Position numbers and translations under genes: made by a program
NCBI GenBank assembly: GCA_021204375.1
Contig: JAJPZL010000266.1
Location: 1 to 7,076, forward strand
Length of the DNA stretch: 7,076 nucleotides
Direction of reading: 5' to 3'
DNA from: Bacteroides sp.
GTDB lineage: Bacteria > Bacteroidota > Bacteroidia > Bacteroidales > Bacteroidaceae
The notes under the pieces: model-generated
The model's input: the letters and a program-made list of their open reading frames with translations, nothing else
What the model was told of the DNA's origin: nothing
Database searches by the model: none
Shown here: in pieces, positions 1-6,436 of the stretch
Layout: each line of letters starts with the position of its first letter
How positions within the stretch are numbered: position 1 is the first letter of the stretch

Positions 1-1
1 G

Positions 2-133
2 CTATCAGCTATAACTCCGACTTCAAATCCAGAATTTATAATAGGACATTATGCAGATAATCATATTATCTTTTTAAGAGCGCACAAAATTAGTGTTAAT
101 CTTTCAATTATCAAACATATAACAAAAAAATAA
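2..133 (+). CDS. Possible C-terminal end of an unidentified protein, cut by the left edge
   Basis: One plus-strand frame is open from the left edge for 43 codons and ends at a TAA (131-133). The translation contains a fairly ordinary mix of residues, including the stretch NPEFIIGHYADNHIIFLRAH, and ends in a basic tail (HITKK). I recognise no family. The stretch is visibly richer in A and T than the genes to its right, so it could be a compositionally different gene end or simply an open frame by chance in AT-rich intergenic DNA. It would be convergent with lptB. No terminator for it is obvious: only a weak 6-base inverted repeat (134-139 with 159-164) follows the stop, without a T-run. The call rests only on frame length. 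Confidence 0.2.
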   Translation, partial: LSAITPTSNPEFIIGHYADNHIIFLRAHKISVNLSIIKHITKK

Positions 134-216
134 TAAGGATCTTTCTATCAGGATCACCTCCTTAGCACACAATCAGTTATATAGCTATTATATACAACGA
201 ACAGGAAATATACCGT

Positions 217-244
217 AAAAAAATCCGGAACTCTTATTCCGGAT
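217..244 (-). terminator. Intrinsic terminator of lptB
   Basis: On the minus strand an 8-base-pair perfect stem (ATCCGGAA / TTCCGGAT) with a 6-base loop (TAAGAG) is followed at once by a run of T residues (A217-A222 on the plus strand). It begins 24 bases beyond the lptB stop codon. This is a textbook rho-independent terminator for leftward transcription. There is no matching T-run on the plus side, so it should work mainly in one direction. Confidence 0.88.
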
Positions 245-268
245 ATCTAAGTATATTTTCTTTTTCGG

Positions 269-1102
269 TTATTTACACTGGAAATCTTTTCTTCTAAGTA
301 CAAAGCTGTTACTCAAATATTTCTCACGTACCACCTCGTTGGCCGCCAACTCTTCGGGAGTACCCTGAAAGAGGATCTTTCCTTCAAATAAAAGATAAGC
401 TCTGTCTGTTATACTAAGCGTCTCCTGCACATTATGGTCAGTAATAAGAATTCCGATATTTTTATCCTTCAACTTCCATACGATCTGCTGAATATCTTCC
501 ACCGCAATGGGATCCACCCCGGCGAACGGTTCATCCAACATAATAAACCTCGGATTAATAGCCAGACAACGGGCTATTTCAGTACGTCTACGCTCTCCTC
601 CGGAAAGCTGGTCACCCAGGTTCTTCCTCACTTTCTGCAAACGAAACTCCGCAATCAGACTTTCCAGCTTATCCTTCTGATAATCTTTGGAAGTATTTGT
701 CATCTCCAGAACTGAAGCAATATTATCCTCCACACTCATCTTTCGGAAAACCGAAGCTTCCTGAGCCAGATAACCAATTCCATTTTGTGCCCGTTTGTAA
801 ACAGGATATTTAGTAATTTCCAGATCATTCAGAAAAATTCGTCCTTCGTTGGGAGTTATAAGTCCTACTGTCATATAGAATGAAGTAGTTTTACCGGCTC
901 CGTTTGGTCCAAGCAACCCTACGATCTCTCCCTGTTTTACATGGATAGAGACATGATTTACCACCGTACGCTTTCCATATTTTTTAACCAGATCTTCAGT
1001 ACGAAGTACCATCTGACCTTCAGAGTTTTGCAACTCAGATACAGTCTCCATTTCTGTAGGTTCATCCATTGTTAAATTACTTTCTCCGACAGTTTGGTCC
1101 AT
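269..1102 (-). CDS. lptB: LptB, ATPase of the lipopolysaccharide export ABC transporter
   Basis: Cytoplasmic ATPase that, as a dimer with LptF/LptG, extracts lipopolysaccharide from the inner membrane and drives it along the Lpt bridge to the outer membrane. With the ATG at 1100-1102 the protein has 277 residues. Visible motifs are Walker A GPNGAGKT (65-72), Q-loop Gln114, signature LSGGE (166-170), Walker B MLDE with Asp190 and Glu191, and H-loop His223 (TDHN). The runs [19 protein letters not shown] and [12 protein letters not shown] are typical of LptB rather than of amino-acid or Mla ATPases. About 30 acidic residues precede the conserved start ([13 protein letters not shown]), making it longer than the roughly 240-residue proteobacterial form. 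The frame also has a TTG at 1130-1132, but this lies upstream of the predicted -7 box and is rejected. ATGs at 1067-1069 and 1010-1012 are alternative starts. lptF/G are not in the window. Confidence 0.95.
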   Translation of the reverse strand: MDQTVGESNLTMDEPTEMETVSELQNSEGQMVLRTEDLVKKYGKRTVVNHVSIHVKQGEIVGLLGPNGAGKTTSFYMTVGLITPNEGRIFLNDLEITKYPVYKRAQNGIGYLAQEASVFRKMSVEDNIASVLEMTNTSKDYQKDKLESLIAEFRLQKVRKNLGDQLSGGERRRTEIARCLAINPRFIMLDEPFAGVDPIAVEDIQQIVWKLKDKNIGILITDHNVQETLSITDRAYLLFEGKILFQGTPEELAANEVVREKYLSNSFVLRRKDFQCK

Positions 1103-1120
1103 ATTAAAAATTCTTTGGCG

Positions 1121-1128
1121 CAAAAGTA
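1121..1128 (-). promoter_or_regulatory. Candidate -7 promoter box for lptB
   Basis: TACTTTTG on the minus strand matches the Bacteroidota -7 consensus TAnnTTTG exactly and lies 18 bases upstream of the lptB ATG, which implies a leader of about 10-15 bases. No TTTG-like -33 element is seen at the usual 19-21 base spacing, so the assignment rests on the -7 box and its position only. Confidence 0.5.
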
Positions 1129-1193
1129 GCAAAAATATAGATGCAGGCTATTATTTTATCATTAAATAGGCCTCCTATATGTTTAAAAAGGTT

Positions 1194-1206
1194 ACGGGAA
1201 TCCCGT
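1194..1206. promoter_or_regulatory. 13-base perfect palindrome between lptB and mlaE
   Basis: ACGGGAATCCCGT reads the same on both strands apart from its central base (six-base arms around A1200). It ends 17 bases before the candidate mlaE -7 box, overlapping where the -33 element would be, and lies about 65 bases upstream of the lptB -7 box. It could be an operator for a dimeric regulator. Without a T-run it is unlikely to be a terminator, and the arms are short enough that chance cannot be excluded. Confidence 0.35.
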
Positions 1207-1223
1207 TTATTAACAAAATAATG

Positions 1224-1231
1224 TATATTTG
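1224..1231 (+). promoter_or_regulatory. Candidate -7 promoter box for mlaEF
   Basis: TATATTTG matches TAnnTTTG exactly and ends 18 bases before the mlaE ATG, the same spacing as the lptB box on the other strand. The -33 position has no TTTG and instead falls on the ACGGGAATCCCGT palindrome. Confidence 0.5.
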
Positions 1232-1249
1232 TAGGCAAATAGAGTAGTA

Positions 1250-1993
1250 ATGAAAAAAGCCTTAAAAACGGTTGGCAGATACATTCTGCTAATGGGACGT
1301 ACGTTTTCACGCCCGGAGCGCATGCGTATGTTCTTCAAATCATATATAAAAGAGCTGGAACAATTAGGAGTAAACTCTATCGGAATTGTATTGCTCATCT
1401 CTTTTTTTATAGGAGCAGTTATTACTATCCAGATCAAACTCAATATTGAAAGTCCCTGGATGCCACGTTGGACGGTAGGATATGTAACCCGTGAAATTCT
1501 GTTACTGGAATTCTCCTCCTCCATTATGTGTCTTATTCTGGCCGGGAAAGTAGGTTCCAACATCGCTTCCGAATTAGGAAGTATGCGTATTACCCAACAA
1601 ATCGATGCACTGGAAATTATGGGAGTAAATTCAGCTTCCTACCTCATCCTGCCCAAAATCACAGCACTTGTTACCATGATACCTATGCTGGTCACTTTCA
1701 GTATATTTTCCGGTATTATCGGAGCCTTTGCTATCTGCTGGTTCGGAGGCGTGATGTTTGCTACCGATCTGGAATACGGTTTTCAATATATGTTTGTGGA
1801 ATACTTTATCTGGTGCGGTATTATAAAATCCATCTTTTTTGCTTTTATCATTGCCAGTGTATCTTCATTCTTCGGATATACCGTTGACGGAGGCTCTATC
1901 GAAGTGGGAAAAGCCTCTACGGATGCAGTTGTTACCAGTAGCATACTGATCCTGTTCTCCGATTTAATATTAACTAAACTTCTGATGGAATGA
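1250..1993 (+). CDS. mlaE: MlaE-family permease of an MCE-type phospholipid ABC transporter
   Basis: Inner-membrane permease subunit that, with an MlaF ATPase and an MCE (MlaD) ring, moves phospholipids between inner and outer membrane to keep the outer leaflet free of them. It has 247 residues, close to the family's usual 250-260. An amphipathic, basic N-terminus (1-40) precedes hydrophobic segments at about 41-62, 84-104, 135-170, 185-207 and 226-245. The family hallmark lies at about 98-126: AGKVGSNIASELG, then MRITQQIDALEIMG. The start is the ATG just downstream of a TAnnTTTG box and an A/G-rich leader without a Shine-Dalgarno. Its TGA overlaps the mlaF ATG (ATGA), so the two are translationally coupled. 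The direction of lipid transport in Bacteroidota cannot be read from sequence. Confidence 0.93.
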   Translation: MKKALKTVGRYILLMGRTFSRPERMRMFFKSYIKELEQLGVNSIGIVLLISFFIGAVITIQIKLNIESPWMPRWTVGYVTREILLLEFSSSIMCLILAGKVGSNIASELGSMRITQQIDALEIMGVNSASYLILPKITALVTMIPMLVTFSIFSGIIGAFAICWFGGVMFATDLEYGFQYMFVEYFIWCGIIKSIFFAFIIASVSSFFGYTVDGGSIEVGKASTDAVVTSSILILFSDLILTKLLME

Positions 1994-2760
1994 TAGAGAT
2001 TAAATCCGTATATAAATCTTTCGAAGGTAAACCTGTACTACAGGATATTAATGCTATTTTTGAAAACGGAAAGACTAATTTGATCATCGGACAGAGTGGT
2101 TCCGGAAAGACCGTACTGATGAAGTGTATAGTAGGACTTCTTACTCCGGACAGTGGTGAACTTTTATATGATAGCAGAGACTTTCTTACATTAGATAAGA
2201 ACGAGAAGAAGAAACTGCGGAGTGAAATAGGAATGATCTTCCAGAGTGCTGCCCTGTTCGACTCCATGAGTGTATTGGATAATGTAATGTTCCCACTAAA
2301 TATGTTTAGTACGGATACACTCAGAGATCGCACTAAAAGAGCTATGTTATATCTGGATCGGGTAAATCTTTCAGAAGCTAAAGACAAATACCCGGGAGAG
2401 ATCAGTGGAGGTATGCAAAAGCGTGTGGCTATTGCCCGTGCCATTGCTCTGGAACCCCAATATTTGTTTTGTGATGAACCTAACTCAGGACTTGATCCCA
2501 AAACATCTCTGGTTATTGATAATCTGATCCATGATATTACCCACGAATATAACATGACTACTATCATTAATACCCACGATATGAACTCTGTAATGGGTAT
2601 AGGGGAAAAAATTATCTATATTTATCAGGGGCATAAAGAGTGGGGAGGAACTAAAGAGGATATTTTCACTTCCAGTAATCAACGACTGAATGATTTCATT
2701 TTTGCTTCCGATCTATTCAGAAAAGTAAAAGAAGTACAGGTACAGAATCTGGAAGGATAA
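1990..2760 (+). CDS. mlaF: MlaF-family ATPase of an MCE-type phospholipid ABC transporter
   Basis: Cytoplasmic nucleotide-binding subunit that powers the MlaE permease encoded just upstream. It has 256 residues, with Walker A GQSGSGKT (34-41), Q-loop Gln85 in IFQSAALFDSMSV, signature ISGGM (138-142), Walker B with Asp162-Glu163 (CDEPNSGLDP) and H-loop His196 (NTHD). The ALFDSM and EPNSGLDP wording and the pairing with mlaE fix the family, and separate it from the LptB type seen at 269-1102. It is slightly shorter than E. coli MlaF (about 269), lacking some of the C-terminal tail. The ATG overlaps the mlaE stop by four bases. No mlaD, mlaB or mlaC follows: the gene ends 28 bases before a hairpin and convergent der, so the MCE partner must be encoded elsewhere. 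Confidence 0.93.
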   Translation: MIEIKSVYKSFEGKPVLQDINAIFENGKTNLIIGQSGSGKTVLMKCIVGLLTPDSGELLYDSRDFLTLDKNEKKKLRSEIGMIFQSAALFDSMSVLDNVMFPLNMFSTDTLRDRTKRAMLYLDRVNLSEAKDKYPGEISGGMQKRVAIARAIALEPQYLFCDEPNSGLDPKTSLVIDNLIHDITHEYNMTTIINTHDMNSVMGIGEKIIYIYQGHKEWGGTKEDIFTSSNQRLNDFIFASDLFRKVKEVQVQNLEG

Positions 2761-2788
2761 ATATCTGATCCATAAAAAATAGAAGCGA

Positions 2789-2820
2789 CGGAAAACTGAA
2801 TGGGATATTCAGAATTTCCG
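2789..2820. terminator. Probable bidirectional terminator between mlaF and der
   Basis: An imperfect hairpin lies between the convergent genes: an outer 6-base-pair stem CGGAAA/TTTCCG, a small 1x2 internal loop, an inner 6-base-pair stem CTGAAT/ATTCAG and a 5-base loop. Rightward it is followed by CCCCTTTCTTT. Leftward a T-run (plus-strand A2774-A2779) comes about 10 bases after the stem. The T-runs are not ideal in either direction, but placement and stem strength support a shared terminator for mlaEF and era-der. Confidence 0.65.
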
Positions 2821-2849
2821 CCCCTTTCTTTATTCCTGAGAGATCAGTA

Positions 2850-4163
2850 TTATTTCTGACGGATATAAATATTAATAGGAGTTCCGGTAAAATTCCATTT
2901 CTCACGCATTTTATTCTCCAGAAAACGCCTGTAAGGCTCCTTTACATATTGCGGCAAATTAGCAAAAAACACAAAAGAAGGCACCTGTGTATTAGGCAAC
3001 TGCGTAATGTATTTGATCTTACTATATTTACCTTTGTTGGAAGGAGGCGGATACGCCTCAATAAGCGGTAAAAGCTCCTCATTCAACTGTGCAGTAGGTA
3101 TTTTGATAGTGCGGTTCTCATACACCTCTCCGGCAGTCTCCAACACTTTAAAAATACGTTGCTTAGTCGTTGCAGAGGCAAAAATGATCGGAAAATCAGT
3201 AAAAGGGGCAAAACGTTCCCGAATAGCACCTTCAAATTCCTTAATCATCTTATTATTTTTATTCTCAACCAAATCCCATTTATTAACTACTACCACTAAC
3301 CCTTTAGAGTTTCGTTGTATTAATGAGAAAATATTGAGATCCTGCCCCTCAATTCCACGGGTAGCATCTACCATCAGAATACATACATCTGAGTTTTCAA
3401 TGGCGCGGATGGAACGAATCACCGAATAATACTCCAGATCTTCATTTACTTTATTCTTCTTACGGATACCCGCCGTATCTACCAGATAAAAATCAAATCC
3501 GAATTTTTCATACCGGGTATAAATGGAGTCTCTGGTAGTACCTGCTATTTCCGTAACAATATTACGATCTTCACCAATAAAAGCATTCACAATCAATGAT
3601 TTACCCGCATTCGGGCGTCCTACCACAGCAAAACATGGAATATCATCATCCAGTATCTCTTCTGATTCCTTCTTGAATTTAGAGACCAGAACATCCAGCA
3701 GATCTCCCGTACCACTTCCACTTATGGCAGAGATACAGAAAGGATCACCTAACCCCAATCTATAAAATTCAGCAGCATCATATTGGAGATCATTGTTGTC
3801 TGTTTTATTAGAAACCAGTAGTACCGGTTTATTTGTACGACGTAAAATAGTAGCCACCTGCTCATCCAGGTCAGTAACTCCGTTCTGTACATCCACAACA
3901 AACAGAATTACATCTGCTTCTTCAATAGCCATAGAGACCTGTTTACGGATCTCTTCCTCAAAAATATCATCCGAATTAACGACCCATCCTCCGGTATCAA
4001 CTACCGAAAATTCCTGGCCCAGCCAATCCGATTTCCCATACTGCCGGTCACGGGTAGTACCAGCTTGTTCATTGACAATAGCCTGACAAGACTTGGTCAA
4101 GCGATTAAACAAGGTTGACTTTCCTACATTGGGGCGTCCTACTATTGCAACTAAATTTCCCAT
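2850..4163 (-). CDS. der: Der (EngA), double-GTPase ribosome assembly factor
   Basis: Essential GTPase that binds the 50S precursor and promotes late large-subunit assembly. It has 437 residues, the usual length. First G domain: GRPNVGKST (9-17), DTGG (56-59), NKTD (119-122), SA at 145-146. Second G domain: GRPNAGKS (182-189), DTAG (229-232), NKWD (294-297), SA at 330-331. A KH-like C-terminal domain runs from about 351 to 437 and contains the typical stretch ending in GTPINIYIR. All nucleotide-binding motifs are intact. The ATG at 4161-4163 gives the normal [12 protein letters not shown] start. It lies 40 bases after era on the same strand with no terminator between, so era and der are probably cotranscribed. 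Confidence 0.97.
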   Translation of the reverse strand: MGNLVAIVGRPNVGKSTLFNRLTKSCQAIVNEQAGTTRDRQYGKSDWLGQEFSVVDTGGWVVNSDDIFEEEIRKQVSMAIEEADVILFVVDVQNGVTDLDEQVATILRRTNKPVLLVSNKTDNNDLQYDAAEFYRLGLGDPFCISAISGSGTGDLLDVLVSKFKKESEEILDDDIPCFAVVGRPNAGKSLIVNAFIGEDRNIVTEIAGTTRDSIYTRYEKFGFDFYLVDTAGIRKKNKVNEDLEYYSVIRSIRAIENSDVCILMVDATRGIEGQDLNIFSLIQRNSKGLVVVVNKWDLVENKNNKMIKEFEGAIRERFAPFTDFPIIFASATTKQRIFKVLETAGEVYENRTIKIPTAQLNEELLPLIEAYPPPSNKGKYSKIKYITQLPNTQVPSFVFFANLPQYVKEPYRRFLENKMREKWNFTGTPINIYIRQK

Positions 4164-4203
4164 ATACTATTATATTTGCGACTATCACACTCATATTAAT
4201 ACT

Positions 4204-5085
4204 TTAATCTAACTGATAACCAAAGTTCTTCAGTTTCCGATCCGAATTTCTCCAATCCTTATCCACCTTGACAAAGACTTCCAGAAAAACAGTTTTACCG
4301 AAAAACTTCTCCAGAGACTTCCGGGCTTCCGTAGCCACTTTTTTAAGAGCTTTACCCTCTTTACCAATGATAATACCTTTCTGGGAATCTCGTTCCACAT
4401 AGATAATAGCCATTATCCGGATCATCTTTTCTTCCTCTTTAAAAAGCTCTACCACGACCTCTGTTGAATAAGGTATCTCTTTATCGTAATAAAGCAATAT
4501 CTTCTCCCGGATAATTTCTGAGACAAAGAAACGAGCCGGTTTATCCGTCCACTGATCTTTATCAAAATAGGGAGGTGAATCCGGTAGTAACTCACGGATA
4601 CGCTTCATTACATAGTCTACATTAAAATTATTCAATGCCGAAACCGGAATGATTTCCGCAGTCGGCAATACTTTTTGCCAATCTTCAACCAGCTTAACCA
4701 GGCCTGCCTGATTGGTTAGATCGATCTTATTGATCAATAAAAGTACCGGAGCACTCTGTCTACTTACCCGCTCTACAAATTCACTGTTTTTATCCGGTTT
4801 TTCTACTACATCTGTTACATACAAAAGTACATCAGCATCTGCAAGAGCCGAAACCGAAAAGTTGAGCATGGATTCCTGCAACTTATAATTAGGTTTTACA
4901 ACTCCTGGAGTATCCGAAAAAACAATCTGCATATCCTCCGTATTATAGATTCCCATAATACGATGACGGGTAGTCTGAGCCTTAAAAGTAGCAATGGAGA
5001 CTCTCTCGCCTACTAATTGATTCATTAAGGTAGACTTACCTACATTCGGATTTCCTACTATATTTACAAAACCTGCTTTATGCAT
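4204..5085 (-). CDS. era: Era, GTPase for 16S rRNA maturation and 30S assembly
   Basis: Small-subunit assembly GTPase whose KH domain binds near the 3' end of 16S rRNA. It has 293 residues, close to the family's usual length of about 300. Motifs: G1 GNPNVGKS (11-18), a TTRHR switch I region (38-42), G3 DTPG (58-61), G4 NKID (119-122), G5 SAL (149-151), and a C-terminal KH domain with the nucleic-acid-binding loop GKEG (241-244) in IIIGKEGKALKK. The ATG at 5083-5085 gives the expected MHKAGFVNIVGNPN start. A strong terminator for fabH lies just 25 bases upstream and no good TAnnTTTG box sits between it and the ATG. Expression therefore needs either readthrough or a promoter hidden at the end of fabH. 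Followed by der, a second ribosome-assembly GTPase. Confidence 0.97.
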   Translation of the reverse strand: MHKAGFVNIVGNPNVGKSTLMNQLVGERVSIATFKAQTTRHRIMGIYNTEDMQIVFSDTPGVVKPNYKLQESMLNFSVSALADADVLLYVTDVVEKPDKNSEFVERVSRQSAPVLLLINKIDLTNQAGLVKLVEDWQKVLPTAEIIPVSALNNFNVDYVMKRIRELLPDSPPYFDKDQWTDKPARFFVSEIIREKILLYYDKEIPYSTEVVVELFKEEEKMIRIMAIIYVERDSQKGIIIGKEGKALKKVATEARKSLEKFFGKTVFLEVFVKVDKDWRNSDRKLKNFGYQLD

Positions 5086-5109
5086 AATATGCTAACTTTT
5101 CATTACCGG

Positions 5110-5139
5110 AAAAAACGCATCCTTATTCTGATGCGTTTT
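5110..5139 (-). terminator. Intrinsic terminator between fabH and era
   Basis: A 10-base-pair stem, AAAACGCATC/GATGCGTTTT (core CGCATC/GATGCG), with an 8-base loop. On the minus strand it runs into TTTTTT then CC. It starts about 15 bases after the fabH stop and ends 25 bases before era. The plus side also has four T residues, so weak activity in the other direction is possible. It probably limits, rather than fully blocks, transcription into era-der. Confidence 0.8.
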
Positions 5140-5154
5140 CAAAACCATATATAA

Positions 5155-6159
5155 TTACCATTTTTTCCCGTCATACCCCCATTTTACATAGACAGCTCCC
5201 CATGTAAAACCAGCGCCAAACGCAGTAAAAATGAGATTATCACCCTTTTTAAGTTTATCCTCAAAATCCCACAAACATAAAGGAAGCGTAGCCGCACTGG
5301 TATTACCATACCGGTGAATATTGATCATTATCTTCTCAATAGGGACTTCCATACGATTTGCAACAGCATCCAGAATACGCATGTTAGCCTGATGAGGAAT
5401 AATCCAGTCTGTATCTTCTTTTGTAAGATGATTACGCTCAGCTATCTCCGCACTGATATCAGACATATTCGAAACAGCATACTTAAACACAGTACGCCCT
5501 TCCTGATAAATATAATGCATTCTGTTATCAATGGTAAAATAAGAAGGAGGACAAACAGAACCACCGGCTTTCATATGTAGGAAAGGTAAACCCTTTCCAT
5601 CCGTTCTCAAAGCCGCATCCAGTATACCCATATCTTCCGTTGTAGCTTCAACCATACAGGCTCCTGCCCCATCTCCGAAAATCGGACAGGTAGTACGGTC
5701 TGTATAATCAGTAATAGCCGTCATTTTATCAGCCCCCACAATAATGATCTTCTTGTATCTTCCGGAACGAATAAAAGAAGCGGCCGTCTCTAATAAATAC
5801 AAAAAACCACAACAGGCCGCCTGCATATCAAAAGCAAATGCATTCTTTAATCCTAACTTATCACACAGAATAGAGGCTACAGATGGAAAAGGATAATCGG
5901 GGGTACTAGTCGCTACAATCACCAGATCAATCTCATCGGGAGAAGAACCGGTTCTTTGCATCAACTGTTTAGCTGCCTTACGAGCCATATACGAAGTACC
6001 GAGTCCCTCTTCATTGAGAATACGTCTCTCTTTTACTCCGATACGGGTCATAATCCATTCATCACTGGTATCTACCATTCGGGAGATCTCCTCATTATTC
6101 AGTATATAATCAGGAACATATCCCCCTACACCAGTAATTACAGCATTGATTTTTTCCAT
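5155..6159 (-). CDS. fabH: FabH, beta-ketoacyl-ACP synthase III
   Basis: Cytosolic enzyme that starts type II fatty acid synthesis by condensing an acyl-CoA primer with malonyl-ACP. It has 334 residues, typical of the family. The catalytic triad is visible: Cys116 in DMQAACCGF, His256 in IIPHQANMR and Asn286 in HRYGNTSAA. Other family marks are DEWIMTRIG (33-41), FGDGAGA (161-167) and the glycine-rich end [12 protein letters not shown] (311-322). The nucleophile is followed by a second cysteine, Cys117, where many homologues have Ala or Ser; I recall the same in Bacteroides FabH. Primer specificity (acetyl or branched chain) cannot be read directly, though Bacteroidota commonly make branched fatty acids. 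The ATG at 6157-6159 gives the conserved start [16 protein letters not shown]. Terminator-like hairpins flank the gene on both sides. Confidence 0.97.
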   Translation of the reverse strand: MEKINAVITGVGGYVPDYILNNEEISRMVDTSDEWIMTRIGVKERRILNEEGLGTSYMARKAAKQLMQRTGSSPDEIDLVIVATSTPDYPFPSVASILCDKLGLKNAFAFDMQAACCGFLYLLETAASFIRSGRYKKIIIVGADKMTAITDYTDRTTCPIFGDGAGACMVEATTEDMGILDAALRTDGKGLPFLHMKAGGSVCPPSYFTIDNRMHYIYQEGRTVFKYAVSNMSDISAEIAERNHLTKEDTDWIIPHQANMRILDAVANRMEVPIEKIMINIHRYGNTSAATLPLCLWDFEDKLKKGDNLIFTAFGAGFTWGAVYVKWGYDGKKW

Positions 6160-6180
6160 TCAATTAAAAATTGATTAATT

Positions 6181-6211
6181 AAAAACAGCCCGAGAGTACA
6201 AACTCTCAGGC
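6181..6211 (-). terminator. Terminator or attenuator between rpmF and fabH
   Basis: A hairpin GCC-GAGAGT / ACTCTC-GGC with one C-A mismatch and a 4-base loop (6188-6211). On the minus strand it is followed by TG and then TTTTT (plus A6181-A6185) and more AT-rich sequence. It lies 26 bases after the rpmF stop and ends about 22 bases before the fabH ATG, so it probably reduces readthrough from yceD-rpmF into fabH. Confidence 0.7.
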
Positions 6212-6237
6212 CGTATTAGAAGTATGAGAACTGAAAG

Positions 6238-6423
6238 TTAAACAGCTGCTTCTTTTTCAATTGCCAATTTGCCTCTGTAATATCCACAGGCACCGCATAC
6301 TGTATGGAATACATGCCATTCACCGCAGTTCGGGCAGATAGCCAATGTAGGAGTTACTGCTTTGTCATGAGTTCTTCTCTTTGCGGTTCTCGTTTTTGAT
6401 TGTCTTCTTTTAGGATGTGCCAT
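6238..6423 (-). CDS. rpmF: Ribosomal protein bL32
   Basis: Small protein of the 50S subunit. It has 61 residues: a very basic N-terminal half starting MAHPKRRQSKTRT (the standard L32 start MA.PKRR.S..R) followed by a zinc ribbon with Cys30, Cys33, Cys43 and Cys46 (CPNC and CGAC). All four zinc ligands are present, so this is the zinc-binding form and not a zinc-independent paralogue. The acidic tail IEKEAAV is short. The gene begins 13 bases after yceD on the same strand, with an A/G-rich leader (AAAGAAA before the ATG) and no terminator between, so the two form one transcript, as in many bacteria. Confidence 0.98.
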   Translation of the reverse strand: MAHPKRRQSKTRTAKRRTHDKAVTPTLAICPNCGEWHVFHTVCGACGYYRGKLAIEKEAAV

Positions 6424-6436
6424 TTTCTTTTAAACT

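Noticed and set aside
151..164. Fragment of a 16S rRNA gene
   Set aside because: Only about 14 bases match the generic 3' end; the sequence on either side bears no resemblance to 16S or a spacer tRNA, and Bacteroides 16S, as I recall, ends slightly differently (GGAACACCTCC).
134..164. Inverted repeat TAAGGA / TCCTTA as a terminator for the left-edge frame
   Set aside because: Six base pairs with a 19-base loop and no T-run; too weak to call.
1130..1132. TTG as the lptB start (287 residues)
   Set aside because: It lies upstream of the TACTTTTG -7 box, adds the unconserved residues LLLRQRIFN, and an ATG follows ten codons later.
1974..2567. 197-codon minus-strand open frame across mlaF
   Set aside because: Antisense to a well-conserved ATPase gene whose motifs are all on the plus strand; the translation resembles no family and is explained by codon bias of the real gene.
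3007..3429. 140-codon plus-strand open frame across der
   Set aside because: Antisense shadow of the second G domain of Der; low-complexity Ser/Arg/Ile-rich translation without motifs.
4171..4178. TATATTTG matching the -7 consensus on the plus strand between der and era
   Set aside because: It points into the antisense of era, has no gene downstream on that strand, and the region is AT-rich enough for a chance match.
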